The position numbers were made by a program, and so were the translations under genes. DNA of 64,000 nucleotides from Blastocatellia bacterium AA13 (GTDB taxonomy: Bacteria; Acidobacteriota; Blastocatellia; UBA7656): positions 18,595 to 82,594 of the forward strand of contig QHVH01000018.1 of assembly GCA_003222245.1 (NCBI GenBank), given 5' to 3'. Positions within the stretch are counted from its first letter, which is position 1, and every line of letters begins with the position of its first letter. Of this stretch, positions 1 to 8,562 are shown one piece after another. Below the pieces are notes generated by a model. The model searched no databases. It had not been told where the DNA came from and saw only the letters and a program-made list of their open reading frames with translations.

Positions 1-462
1 CATGCACGTGGATAGCACATAGCGCGTTTGCTGAACGTCGGGCGCCACCCGCGGGCCGGGCCCGAGGTCGTGTGTGCCGTCGATATCGATCCAGGCGTGA
101 ACCTTCTTGAGCGATTCGAACATGCGCGAGCGGTCGACCATCAGATCGCGAACGACCGGGAACTTCGTCATCGGTTCGACCTTGATGGGCTGCTCGATTT
201 TATCCACAAGCGCGGTACAGCCCTGGCGGACTCTGCCGTTGATGACCATCGTGCAGGCGCCGCAGACTTCTTCAAGGCAGTTAGACTCCCAGACGACCGG
301 AGTCGTAGGTTTGCCGTCAGCCGTAACAGGATTCTTCTGAATATCCATCAGGCAGGTGAGCAGGTTTTCACCCTTGCGATGCGGCACCTCGAACTCTTCC
401 CATCGCGCGCTTGTGTCGGGACCATCCTGCCGTTTGATCTTCAATCTTACAGTGTCTGCCAT
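1..462 (-). CDS. sdhB: Succinate dehydrogenase iron-sulfur subunit SdhB (partial, runs off the left edge)
   Basis: Electron-transfer subunit of complex II, passing electrons from the SdhA flavin to quinone at the membrane. The first 154 residues are visible. An N-terminal ferredoxin-like domain carries the 2Fe-2S cysteines C62, C67, C70 and C82 (C-x4-C-x2-C-x11-C). The window ends at residues S151-T-C-M, where the first cysteine of the 4Fe-4S/3Fe-4S CxxCxxC motif is expected, so the C-terminal domain lies outside. The ATG at 462-460 lies 35 bp after the sdhA stop, in the same operon. The reading frame has no stop to the edge, so truncation is only by the window. Confidence 0.93.
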   Translation of the reverse strand, partial: MADTVRLKIKRQDGPDTSARWEEFEVPHRKGENLLTCLMDIQKNPVTADGKPTTPVVWESNCLEEVCGACTMVINGRVRQGCTALVDKIEQPIKVEPMTKFPVVRDLMVDRSRMFESLKKVHAWIDIDGTHDLGPGPRVAPDVQQTRYVLSTCM

Positions 463-497
463 CTCTTTTTCTCGACCTTTTCCACACCGTTAAGGCT

Positions 498-2285
498 CTA
501 ACTCGCCTTCTTATCGACGTCGTATTTTCGCGGACGCGGTTTGATTTGCGATATATCGACCGGTTCGTAGCTGAACTCGGGGCCTTCGCGCGAATACGTA
601 GCAATAGTCGTCTTGAGAAACTGCTCGTCGTTGCGTGCCGGAAAATCAGGTTTATAGTGGGCGCCGCGCGATTCATTGCGATTGAGCGCTCCAAGAGTTA
701 TTGCGCGCGCCAACAGCAGCATGTTGTAAAGCTGGCGCGCGTGTGGAAGCGCCTGAGTAGCCCAGTAGATCTTTTCGTTGATGTCGATGCCGTCGAATCT
801 CTCGATCAACTCCTGAAGCTTTGCGTCGGTTTCTTCGAGCTTCTTGTTGTAGCGAACAACCGTGACGTGATCGGTCATCCACTTGCCCATCTCTTCGTGC
901 AGGCTGTACGCATTCTCGGGCCCGCGCTGGTTCTTCAGCTTCTCGTTGATCGCAACCTGCCGCTTCAATTCCGCCTCGTGCAAACCGTTTAGCGTTTCGC
1001 CGCGTCCGGCGCCGGTCGCATGATTGACTGCCGCCTTACCGGTCACGATTCCCGCGTAGATACAGCTCAAAAGCGAGTTCGCGCCCAGACGATTCGCTCC
1101 GTGGATTGAATAATCGCACTCGCCTACGGCGAATACTCCGGGAACGTTGGTCATCTGATCGTAGTCGACCCAGATGCCGCCCATCGTGTAGTGCATTCCG
1201 GGAAATATCTTCATCGGCGTGTGACGAGGATCGTCGCCGACGAACTTCTCATAAATTTCGAGAATGGCTCCAAGCTTACGATCGAGCGTCTCGGCGGGGA
1301 TATGGGTCAGGTCGAGATAGACCATGTTGCCGCCGCCTACGCCGTAACCGTCCAGGCAGGCCTGAAAGATCTCTCTCGTTGCGATATCGCGGGGAACCAG
1401 ATTTCCGTAGGCCGGGTATTTCTCTTCGAGGAAGTACCATCGCTCGCTCTCGGGAATCGACGACGGGTCTCGCTCGTCGCCTTGCTTTTTGGGAACCCAG
1501 ACCCGGCCGCCTTCCCCGCGAGCCGACTCCGACATAAGCCGCAGCTTGTCCTCGCCCGGAATAGCCGTGGGATGGACTTGAATGAACTCGCCGTTTGCGT
1601 ATTTCACTCCCTGCTGATAAAGAGCCGCCTGTGCCGAGCCCGTGCAGATCACCGAGTTCGTGGATTTTCCAAAGATCGAGCCCACGCCTCCGGTAGCCAT
1701 CACTATCGCGTCGGAAGGGAATGCCTTTACTTCGAGGGTTCGAAGATTCATCGCGGTAAGGCCGCGACAAACCTGATTGTCATCCAGAACGGCGGAGAGG
1801 AATTCCCACCATTCGTACTTAGTGACCAATCCTTCGACCTCGAATCGTCGAACCTGCTCATCAAGCGCATAGAGCAACTGTTGACCGGTAGAAGCTCCGG
1901 CGAACGCCGTGCGATGGTGCTTCGTTCCGCCAAAGCGCCTGAAATCTATGAGGCCTTCCGCTGTCCTCGAGAACGGGACGCCCATGCGGTCGAACATATA
2001 GATGATGGCGGGCGCCATCTCGCACATTGCTCGAACCGGCGGCTGATTCGCGAGAAAGTCGCCGCCATAAATCGTGTCGTCAAAGTGAACCAAAGGCGAA
2101 TCGCCTTCGCCTTTGGTGTTGACCGCACCGTTGATGCCTCCCTGCGCGCATACCGAATGTGAGCGGCGCACGGGCACGAGCGAGAACAGGTCGACGCGAT
2201 GACCCTGTTCGGCAATCTTGATCGTTGTCATCAATCCGGCGAGCCCGCCGCCTATGACCGAGACTCGAATATCAGCATTCGCCAT
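498..2285 (-). CDS. sdhA: Succinate dehydrogenase / fumarate reductase flavoprotein subunit SdhA
   Basis: Catalytic FAD subunit that oxidises succinate to fumarate. 595 aa, normal for the family. Residues about 9-30 form the dinucleotide fold (VIGGGLAGL) and SVCAQGGING is the flavin region. FGGTKHHRTAF (about 118-128) and HYTMGGIWVD (about 365-374) are substrate and capping-region motifs, and the HGANRLGANSLL stretch near 393 is classic SdhA/FrdA. The sequence resembles the Bacillus-type (group with one cytochrome b subunit) more than the E. coli type, in keeping with the gene order sdhC-sdhA-sdhB. It is separated by 36 bp from sdhC upstream. An AGGA element precedes the ATG. Confidence 0.96.
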   Translation of the reverse strand: MANADIRVSVIGGGLAGLMTTIKIAEQGHRVDLFSLVPVRRSHSVCAQGGINGAVNTKGEGDSPLVHFDDTIYGGDFLANQPPVRAMCEMAPAIIYMFDRMGVPFSRTAEGLIDFRRFGGTKHHRTAFAGASTGQQLLYALDEQVRRFEVEGLVTKYEWWEFLSAVLDDNQVCRGLTAMNLRTLEVKAFPSDAIVMATGGVGSIFGKSTNSVICTGSAQAALYQQGVKYANGEFIQVHPTAIPGEDKLRLMSESARGEGGRVWVPKKQGDERDPSSIPESERWYFLEEKYPAYGNLVPRDIATREIFQACLDGYGVGGGNMVYLDLTHIPAETLDRKLGAILEIYEKFVGDDPRHTPMKIFPGMHYTMGGIWVDYDQMTNVPGVFAVGECDYSIHGANRLGANSLLSCIYAGIVTGKAAVNHATGAGRGETLNGLHEAELKRQVAINEKLKNQRGPENAYSLHEEMGKWMTDHVTVVRYNKKLEETDAKLQELIERFDGIDINEKIYWATQALPHARQLYNMLLLARAITLGALNRNESRGAHYKPDFPARNDEQFLKTTIATYSREGPEFSYEPVDISQIKPRPRKYDVDKKAS

Positions 2286-2321
2286 TTTGCAGTCCTAGAG
2301 ATTTTCTGTTGATGCTCGCAA

Positions 2322-2987
2322 TCAGTGTATGAAAGCGAGGGCCGCGTTTATCCCAATGGCCGTCAGCACGACTCCGACTACGCCGCACGCATAGCCGACC
2401 AGCCGTTGTGTGCGCCTGCCAACCGCGATTCCCCAATCTATCAGGAACAGCCACAGCCCGTTGGCGAAGTGGAACGTGGTCGACGCAATTCCGACGAAGT
2501 AAACGAAGAGGATCGTTGGATTCAGGAACTCGCCTCGGACAATTTGAAAAGCCTGATCCGGATGCGCCGCGACCGACCGCGTGTTCAGTCCGGGAATCAA
2601 GCCGAACCTGAAATTGAGTACGTGAAAAGTGATGAACACAAAGAGAATCACCCCGGTGACGCGCTGAATCACATAGAGCCAATTGCGCCCGAAGTCATAA
2701 GAACCCGCGTTCGGCTTTCCCTCGTAGGTAATCACGAGACCATAGACCGCGTGATAAATCAGCGGCACGAAAATGCCCAACACCTCGACAAACAGGACGT
2801 AAGGCAAGGACTGCAAATCTCCGACGGCTTCGTTGAAGAGTTGGATGCCCGTCCGGTTGGCGGACACCGAGCCGAGAGCTTTGGAGTTGGTGTAGAAGTG
2901 TTCGAGTAGGAAGATGCCGAGCGGGAGGATTCCCGTAAGCTGGTGGAGCTTGCGCAACACGAAGTGTCGCGAGACTTTTATAGACAT
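2322..2987 (-). CDS. sdhC: Succinate dehydrogenase cytochrome b558 subunit SdhC
   Basis: Membrane anchor and haem b subunit of complex II, first gene of sdhCAB. 221 aa with about five hydrophobic segments. Several histidines sit in membrane-facing contexts: HQLTG near residue 15, LLEHFY near 29, IYHAVYG near 78, ITFHVLNF near 120 and TFHFANG near 171. These match the single-subunit, di-haem Bacillus-type anchor rather than a separate SdhC plus SdhD. The ATG at 2987 follows a GAGCCTTTATCT leader without a strong ribosome binding site. The promoter should lie in the 351-bp gap to the divergent methyltransferase gene. Confidence 0.9.
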   Translation of the reverse strand: MSIKVSRHFVLRKLHQLTGILPLGIFLLEHFYTNSKALGSVSANRTGIQLFNEAVGDLQSLPYVLFVEVLGIFVPLIYHAVYGLVITYEGKPNAGSYDFGRNWLYVIQRVTGVILFVFITFHVLNFRFGLIPGLNTRSVAAHPDQAFQIVRGEFLNPTILFVYFVGIASTTFHFANGLWLFLIDWGIAVGRRTQRLVGYACGVVGVVLTAIGINAALAFIH

Positions 2988-3027
2988 TAGATAAAGGCTC
3001 CTGGTGACCTCGATCCGAGTGCCTGCC

Positions 3028-3098
3028 GACCGGCCCTTTTCGGCCGGTCAGTGATTCTTAAATGCTGCAAACAACAAGTACCGCGGGCTTCGGCCCGC
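3028..3098. promoter_or_regulatory. Pair of strong hairpins upstream of sdhC
   Basis: GACCGGCC (3028-3035) and GGCCGGTC (3042-3049) form a perfect 8-bp stem with a six-base loop. A second stem, GCGGGC-TTCG-GCCCGC (3083-3098), has the extra-stable TTCG loop. Both lie 40-110 bp ahead of the sdhC start, so they could sit in its 5' leader or end a read-through transcript. No run of U follows either stem on the sdh strand, which argues against simple intrinsic terminators. Role unknown. Confidence 0.45.
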
Positions 3099-3262
3099 CT
3101 GGCGATGGTCCTGACCGATTAAGTTTAACGGCGGGACCAAAAAGCAAACCGTAATTCATAGCACTCTACTGTGACTCTAGACAACCGCATAACGCATATC
3201 AAGCAGCAGCTGGTAGTGGGGTCACAGTGTGTTGCCGCCCTGAAATAGTTTGATCTTGCGAC

Positions 3263-3288
3263 CATTCCTTGCGCCCATTCCTTGCGCC
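3263..3288. repeat. 13-bp tandem duplication upstream of the methyltransferase
   Basis: The unit CATTCCTTGCGCC occurs twice head to tail (3263-3275 and 3276-3288), about 50 bp ahead of the methyltransferase start codon. The position fits a regulator binding site or a recent slippage duplication. No controller (C) protein gene is visible in this restriction-modification locus. Confidence 0.6.
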
Positions 3289-3338
3289 CTTGACCATACG
3301 CGTGGCTGCGAAGTATTCTGCCGCCAAGGAGAGCGCCT

Positions 3339-4298
3339 TTGGTAGCAACGCTGCGACAATCAACCTCTTCCCCGCTCAAGAAGCTCGCGCTAGATTATAC
3401 GTCTCACTCTGTTGGTAATTCTCTCCTTGTCCACGCTGACTGCCTCGAATGGTTGAGTCGTATTCCCGAAAACAGCATTCACGCGGTTGTTACTGATCCT
3501 CCTTATGGCGTCAAAGAGTACGACTTTGACCAAATTGAAAAGCGGGAAAATGGAAACGGTGGTATTTGGCGAATTCCGCCCTCGTTTGATGGACACAAAC
3601 GCGCTCCCCTTCCGCGCTTTACTGCACTCAACGAAAAGGAGCGCGAGACATTGCGGCGGTTCTTCACCGAATGGAGCCGCGCCCTAGTTCACGCTCTGCG
3701 ACCCGGAGGCCATCTTTTCATCGCCAGTAACTCCTTTCTTTCTCAGCTTGTTTTTTCCGCTCTAATTGCTGGCGGCTTGGAGTTTCGGGGAGAAATTATC
3801 CGTTTGGTTCGAACGTTGCGGGGTGGTGACAGGCCAAAAAACGCAGAAGAAGAGTTCCCGGAAGTTCAATCAATGGCTCGTGGCTGTTATGAACCGTGGG
3901 GAATTCTAAGAAAGCCAATGCTTCCGAACATGAAAGTCAGCGATTGCTTGCGAGAGTTTGAGACAGGCGGTTTGCGCCGTGCGCCAAATGAGCTTCCGTT
4001 TAATGATGTGATTCAAAGCACTCGAACGCCACAGCAGGAGCGTGCTATCGCAAATCACCCCAGTCTCAAGCCACAGGCGTTCTTACGCCAGCTTGTGTAT
4101 TCAGCTCTTCCGCTTGGCAAAGGAATCATTGCCGATCCCTTTATGGGATCGGGGTCAACGATAGCCGCGGTTGAGGCTATAGGACTATCTGCTATTGGTA
4201 TTGAGCGCTATCTCGATTATTACCAGCTAAGTATTAAGGCTACTCCTCGCTTGGCGGCGCTACACTCCCAAGCTCAGCTTCCACTTCTTCCAAGCTAA
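3339..4298 (+). CDS. Site-specific DNA methyltransferase (beta class, probably N6-adenine)
   Basis: Modification enzyme of a type II restriction-modification system, methylating a short DNA site with SAM. 319 aa. The catalytic motif IV DPPYG is at residues 53-57 and the SAM-binding motif DPFMGSGST at about 266-274. This IV-before-I order is that of beta-class enzymes. DPPY favours N6-adenine over N4-cytosine, but this is not certain. The start is TTG at 3339, preceded by AAGGAGAG (3326-3333) at 5-nt spacing. It converges on the endonuclease gene with a 59-bp overlap of coding ends. The DNA is visibly richer in A+T than its neighbours, suggesting horizontal acquisition. Recognition site cannot be read from sequence. 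Confidence 0.88.
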   Translation: MVATLRQSTSSPLKKLALDYTSHSVGNSLLVHADCLEWLSRIPENSIHAVVTDPPYGVKEYDFDQIEKRENGNGGIWRIPPSFDGHKRAPLPRFTALNEKERETLRRFFTEWSRALVHALRPGGHLFIASNSFLSQLVFSALIAGGLEFRGEIIRLVRTLRGGDRPKNAEEEFPEVQSMARGCYEPWGILRKPMLPNMKVSDCLREFETGGLRRAPNELPFNDVIQSTRTPQQERAIANHPSLKPQAFLRQLVYSALPLGKGIIADPFMGSGSTIAAVEAIGLSAIGIERYLDYYQLSIKATPRLAALHSQAQLPLLPS

Positions 4299-4947
4299 TG
4301 TCTGCTTTGGGAGCCCGGTAGATACAATTCGCCTTCATTTTCTCAAAGCCCACTTTTGTTACGCTCGCTGTTATTGTTCGACGACTCTCTTCTGAGCGCC
4401 CAGAGAAGCTCCAGTCCGACTTTTCAAGTTGTGCTCCCATCACCATCAAAAACCGCAGCGGTCTTGGATCATCTGGGCCATCCGCCACCCGATTGCTATC
4501 GTACACGAATACCATAAGCCATGTATCTTCTGCGTTGTGACCTTGCCAGCCTGATGTGTATCGAGATGCTTTTATTTCTATACCCTCTCCTGCGTGTTGC
4601 GCCGCATCGCCTTCGAATCTCCCGGCCGGCAATAGATCAGGATGACCGTTATGATATTTGTTCTTCACAACGCCTGCACAGTGTTTTGGAATCCGAGCAT
4701 TCATGAACTCCCCAACAAGACTGCTAAAGTTGGCTGACATCATTATCGATTCCAGCCGGGATATCTTCTCCTCGAAAAGTCTATTGTTTATGAATCCCAG
4801 GAAGTTCAGGAAGTCGCTCATTGCAGCGCCAATATGTTCTGCTTTTAGCCCAAAGGGAAGATTCGCATGGGGATTGAATCCGGAAGTGTCAAGCGGAATC
4901 GGAGTGCAGGCTGCCTTTTCGAGGTCTGTTCCGCTCACGGGGCCCAA
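4240..4947 (-). CDS. Probable type II restriction endonuclease (PD-(D/E)xK fold)
   Basis: 235 aa. No named family was recognised, but residues 102-126 hold HPDLLPAG followed 20 residues later by EIK. This gives a P103-D104 ... E124-x-K126 signature typical of PD-(D/E)xK nucleases. Its pairing with the methyltransferase makes it the likely cutting partner. The genes are convergent, and the last 59 bp of each coding sequence overlap, an unusual layout that keeps the two together. The frame opens at TTG 4947; a GTG at 4938 is an alternative, and neither has a clear ribosome binding site. Low G+C like its partner. Function is inferred from motif and context. Confidence 0.7.
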   Translation of the reverse strand: MGPVSGTDLEKAACTPIPLDTSGFNPHANLPFGLKAEHIGAAMSDFLNFLGFINNRLFEEKISRLESIMMSANFSSLVGEFMNARIPKHCAGVVKNKYHNGHPDLLPAGRFEGDAAQHAGEGIEIKASRYTSGWQGHNAEDTWLMVFVYDSNRVADGPDDPRPLRFLMVMGAQLEKSDWSFSGRSEESRRTITASVTKVGFEKMKANCIYRAPKADISLEEVEAELGSVAPPSEE

Positions 4948-5138
4948 TGTTATCGGACCAACATCCCACGAGCAACGGTATTCGCTTTGTTTTATTCTAC
5001 CTATGTTGGCGTTGAGGATTATGCCTTATTACCTTAATACCCACTATCCAGCCGTTCGCGGCTTGCCGCCGTTAGATCCTCGCCCGATTGAATTGACCAC
5101 CGATTGCTGACCGCTGATTGCTGATGTATGAATGATGA

Positions 5139-6125
5139 ATGCGGTTGATCTTCATGGGAACGCCCGAATTTGCCGTGCCTACACTGGAACGACTCGTTCA
5201 CGACGGCCGCGAGATCGTCGCCGCTTTCACTCAACCGGACAAACCTTCCGGCAGGGGTAAGAAGCTCAACGCGCCGCCGGTGAAACTTGCCGCCGAGTCG
5301 CACGGCATTCCCGTTTATCAGCCCGCCAGGATCAAAGCCAACGAAGAGGTTCGCGCCGTTTTCGAAGAGGCCGCAGCCGACGCATGCATAGTCGCGGCTT
5401 ACGGCAAGATTCTTCCGGAATGGCTGCTTAGGATTCCAAGGCTCGGCTGCATAAACGTTCACGCTTCGCTGCTGCCGCGTTATCGCGGAGCCGCGCCGAT
5501 CAACTGGGTCATAGCCAATGGCGAGCGCGAGACCGGGATAACGATCATGCAGATGGACGCCGGCATGGATACTGGACCCCTTCTCGCTGCAAGGGCGATT
5601 CATATTGGAGAGCGCGAGACCGCCTCACAGCTTTCCATCCGGCTGTCGCAGCTTGGAGCCGATGTCCTCTCTGAGACACTGCCGAAGATCGAACAGGGAC
5701 GCATCACGCCGATTGCACAGGACAATGCGCAAGCCACTTACGCGCCCATACTCAAACGCGAAGATGGACTAATCAACGTGAAGCTGACCGCTCAAGAAAT
5801 TTCCAATCGAGTAAGAGCTTTTGAACCGTGGCCCGGCGTTTTCACGACGTTTCGAGGTCAGCGGCTTATGATAAGGCGCGCCGAAGAATCGCAGGCGCGG
5901 CCGGAATACAGGATAGGATCGGTCATCTCTATCGATCATTCCGGAATAAGGGCAGCGTGTGCTGAACAGACCGCGCTCTTGATCCTTGAGCTCCAGATCG
6001 AAGGCAAGCGCAGGATGTCCGCCTGGGACTTCGCCAACGGCATGAGGCTTCGGCAAGGCGACGACCTGTTCGGCTGCGTGATCCCGATGAACGGCTCTTC
6101 CGCGAACGTTTCAGGTGAGGCATGA
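5139..6125 (+). CDS. fmt: Methionyl-tRNA formyltransferase
   Basis: Formylates initiator Met-tRNA with 10-formyl-tetrahydrofolate. 328 aa. The N-terminal MRLIFMGTPEFAVP begins the Rossmann-like formyltransferase domain. The NVHASLLPRYRGAAPI stretch near residues 107-122 and MQMDAGMDTGP near 138-148 carry the catalytic Asn/His/Asp set. A C-terminal OB-like tRNA-binding domain follows (FEPWPGVFTTF near 228). The ATG at 5139 gives the canonical N terminus. The stop overlaps the rsmB start by 4 bp (ATGA), so the two genes are translationally coupled, an arrangement common for fmt-rsmB. A peptide deformylase gene often sits here but is absent. Confidence 0.96.
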   Translation: MRLIFMGTPEFAVPTLERLVHDGREIVAAFTQPDKPSGRGKKLNAPPVKLAAESHGIPVYQPARIKANEEVRAVFEEAAADACIVAAYGKILPEWLLRIPRLGCINVHASLLPRYRGAAPINWVIANGERETGITIMQMDAGMDTGPLLAARAIHIGERETASQLSIRLSQLGADVLSETLPKIEQGRITPIAQDNAQATYAPILKREDGLINVKLTAQEISNRVRAFEPWPGVFTTFRGQRLMIRRAEESQARPEYRIGSVISIDHSGIRAACAEQTALLILELQIEGKRRMSAWDFANGMRLRQGDDLFGCVIPMNGSSANVSGEA

Positions 6126-7480
6126 AAGAGGCGCGCACTGGTAAGATCAGCATAAGCCCGGCGCGGTTGCCGGCCTTCGAAATACTTCTCAAAGTTCATA
6201 ACGGCGCCTATTCTTCGGACCTCTTAGCCGCAAGACAGGATGACATTCGTCTACCGGAGGACAGGGCTCTCGCGCGCGAGCTTGTATTGGGAGTGCTCAG
6301 GCATCAATCGACGCTCGATTATTTCATCGAGCTTTATGCGGATCGCGCGGTTTCCCGGCTGGACACCCAGGTGGTTGTCGCTCTTCGAATCGGCATCTAC
6401 CAGATTCGTTATCTGAAACGAGTTCCGCATTCCGCGGCCGTGAACGAATCCGTCAACCTCGTGAAACGGTCCGGCGTAACAAGCGCAGCCGGACTCGTGA
6501 ATGCGGTTCTGCGGAAGGCTGCCGCGAACATCGGCGATCAACCCGGCCGGACAATAGCGGATTCGGCTCAGAGGCGGGCGGTGGAACTCTCGCATCCGGA
6601 GTGGCTCATTGCCCGATGGGAGACCTTGCTGGGCGAGGAAGAAGCAACGCGGCTGGCGCAGGCGAACAATAAGCGGGCGGGCGTCTCATTTCGGGTGAAT
6701 GGGTGCAAGGAGCTTGATAATGCGAGCGTTGTATCGGAATTGGAACGACGAGGCTTGACGATTCGCGAGTCGGCCTATGTGCCCGGCGCGTTGATATTGG
6801 AGAGCGGCGATCCCGCGATCCTTCAGGATGCGATGACCAGCGGAGCGATTTATATCCAGGATGAGGCCTCGCAGCTTGTGTCGTTGTTGGTTGACCCGCA
6901 ACCGGGCGAGCGAATTCTGGATCTCTGCGCGGCTCCGGGATCGAAGGCAACCCATCTTGCATCGCTGACTCGCAACGCCGCGTGGATAATCGCCTGCGAC
7001 GTGAATCCCAGAAGGCTCATTACGCTGACCGAAATCAGCCGCCGCTTAAATGCCCGGATGGCGGCTCCGATTGCAATGGACGGCACGCGAAACCTGCCGT
7101 TCTTGAGCGACGTCGTTTTTGATCGAGTGCTTGTTGATGCGCCTTGCACCGGAACCGGCACGGTGCGTAGAAATCCTGAAATCAAATGGAGACTCTCTCC
7201 AACCGATCCAGCAAGGCTCTCCGGCGTTCAATCCATTTTGCTCGAACGCGCCGCTCAGGTTGTTAAGCCCGGCGGAAGGCTTGTTTACTCAACGTGCTCA
7301 CTCGAACGGGAAGAAAACGAAATTATCGTCGAACGCTTTCTCGAAAACGCCGCTGACTTCAAACTGGTGAGCCCGGATGCGTATCCGGATTTGGAGTCCG
7401 AGGGCGGCATCATCAGAACTTTTCCACACAGGCATGATATGGACGGATTCTTTGCCGCGGTATTTGAAAGGAATAAATAA
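6122..7480 (+). CDS. rsmB: 16S rRNA (cytosine-967-C5)-methyltransferase RsmB
   Basis: Methylates C967 of 16S rRNA. 452 aa. The N-terminal NusB-like RNA-binding domain (about 10-150) contains ALRIGIYQIRYLKRVP. The SAM-binding motif ILDLCAAPGSKATHL is near 265-280. The two cysteines of the m5C mechanism lie in VDAPCTGTGT (near 338) and LVYSTCSLEREENE (near 390). The C terminus ends in the usual DGFFAAVFER. Its ATG overlaps the fmt stop. Length and motif order are complete. Confidence 0.95.
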   Translation: MKEARTGKISISPARLPAFEILLKVHNGAYSSDLLAARQDDIRLPEDRALARELVLGVLRHQSTLDYFIELYADRAVSRLDTQVVVALRIGIYQIRYLKRVPHSAAVNESVNLVKRSGVTSAAGLVNAVLRKAAANIGDQPGRTIADSAQRRAVELSHPEWLIARWETLLGEEEATRLAQANNKRAGVSFRVNGCKELDNASVVSELERRGLTIRESAYVPGALILESGDPAILQDAMTSGAIYIQDEASQLVSLLVDPQPGERILDLCAAPGSKATHLASLTRNAAWIIACDVNPRRLITLTEISRRLNARMAAPIAMDGTRNLPFLSDVVFDRVLVDAPCTGTGTVRRNPEIKWRLSPTDPARLSGVQSILLERAAQVVKPGGRLVYSTCSLEREENEIIVERFLENAADFKLVSPDAYPDLESEGGIIRTFPHRHDMDGFFAAVFERNK

Positions 7481-7599
7481 CAGGGAGCATGCAGCGGCAA
7501 GGTTGTGTCGGCGTGTGATCTTGATGTTTACTGACCGATTCGCAAGTACACCTTGTTTTTAACGCGTGATGTGTATTTCAGGGAAAGACGGAATGAACT

Positions 7600-8562
7600 G
7601 TGACGAATATCGATCTGAATAGAATCAAACAAGCGCGCGAACGGATCGCCTCCGCGGTGCGGCGTCCTCCGCTAGAGCGCTCTCGCGGCATGTCCATCGG
7701 CGAGCGCGACATTCTGCTCAAGCTGGAATGCCTGCAGCTCACCGGCTCATTCAAGATCAGAGGAGCAACGGCAAGATTGACGGCGCTCACCGAAGAAGAA
7801 AAAGCTCGCGGACTTTTAACTGTTTCGGCGGGAAATCACGGGCTTGCGATTGCTCACGCGGCGGAAGCGCTTGGCCTGGATGCAACCGTCATCGTGCCGA
7901 CTTCGGCCTCACGAACCAAGGTTGAGCAGATCAGGCGATACCCTGTCACATTGATCGAGCACGGAGCCACATATAACGATGCCGAGAATTGGGCGCGCCG
8001 GAGGGAGCGGGAAACCGGCATAACATTTATCCCGCCTTACAACGATCCTGACGTGATAGCCGGACAAGGCACGATAGGGCTCGAGATATTGGAAGATGCG
8101 CCGGAGCTCGATGCCGTGCTCGTGCCGATAGGAGGAGGCGGCCTTATCGCGGGGGTCGCGGCGGCCATCAAAGAGACAAATCCTCGAATAAAGGTGTATG
8201 GCGTTGAACCCCAGGCTTCGCCCACGATGATCAAGGCTCTTGAGGCGGGCGAGATAATCGAGATCGCGGAGGAACCCACGATCGCCGACGGGCTGTCGGG
8301 CAACATCGAGCCCGAGTCGATAACTTTCCCAATAATTCAACGTCTCGTGGACGACATACTATTGGTGAGCGAAGAGGCCATGGCGCGCGCGATTGCGACA
8401 ACAGCTCGCGAAGAGCACCTGATTATTGAAGCCTCGGCGGCCACGGGCATCGCCGCACTCGACGACGACCGGTTTAACACCGGCCGTACAGCGGTCGTTG
8501 TCACCGGCCGAAATATCGCCTTCGATCTGTTCAAAAGAATCTGCGCGAGTTCACATGAGTGA
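7600..8562 (+). CDS. PLP-dependent threonine/serine dehydratase
   Basis: Fold-type II PLP enzyme that deaminates threonine (to 2-oxobutanoate) or serine. 320 aa, with only the catalytic domain and no C-terminal ACT regulatory domain. That makes it a catabolic/TdcB or serine-racemase-like form rather than isoleucine-feedback IlvA. The PLP lysine is in GSFKIRGA (near residue 49), the phosphate and substrate loop in SAGNHGLA (near 77-84), and the glycine-rich PLP-phosphate loop in PIGGGGLIAG (near 178-187). GTG start at 7600. The 119-bp gap after rsmB shows no feature. It overlaps the next gene by 8 bp. Confidence 0.9.
   Translation: MTNIDLNRIKQARERIASAVRRPPLERSRGMSIGERDILLKLECLQLTGSFKIRGATARLTALTEEEKARGLLTVSAGNHGLAIAHAAEALGLDATVIVPTSASRTKVEQIRRYPVTLIEHGATYNDAENWARRRERETGITFIPPYNDPDVIAGQGTIGLEILEDAPELDAVLVPIGGGGLIAGVAAAIKETNPRIKVYGVEPQASPTMIKALEAGEIIEIAEEPTIADGLSGNIEPESITFPIIQRLVDDILLVSEEAMARAIATTAREEHLIIEASAATGIAALDDDRFNTGRTAVVVTGRNIAFDLFKRICASSHE

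Larger units (their letters stand above)
2988..3338. other. Divergent intergenic region between sdhC and the DNA methyltransferase gene
   Basis: 351 bp without a convincing gene. It must hold promoters for sdhCAB (leftward) and for the methyltransferase (rightward). Two G+C-rich hairpins lie on the sdhC side and a 13-bp tandem duplication on the methyltransferase side, listed separately. An 84-codon minus-strand frame overlaps it but has a composition (many Cys and Arg, no domain) that looks non-coding. No clear -35/-10 pair was found by eye. Confidence 0.5.

Noticed and set aside
1191..2162. 323-codon plus-strand frame opposite sdhA
   Set aside because: It is antisense to a certain gene; G+C-rich DNA leaves such frames open, and no motif is visible in its protein.
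3125..3379. 84-codon minus-strand frame between sdhC and the methyltransferase
   Set aside because: Cys- and Arg-rich without any motif; it overlaps the well-supported methyltransferase start and ribosome binding site.
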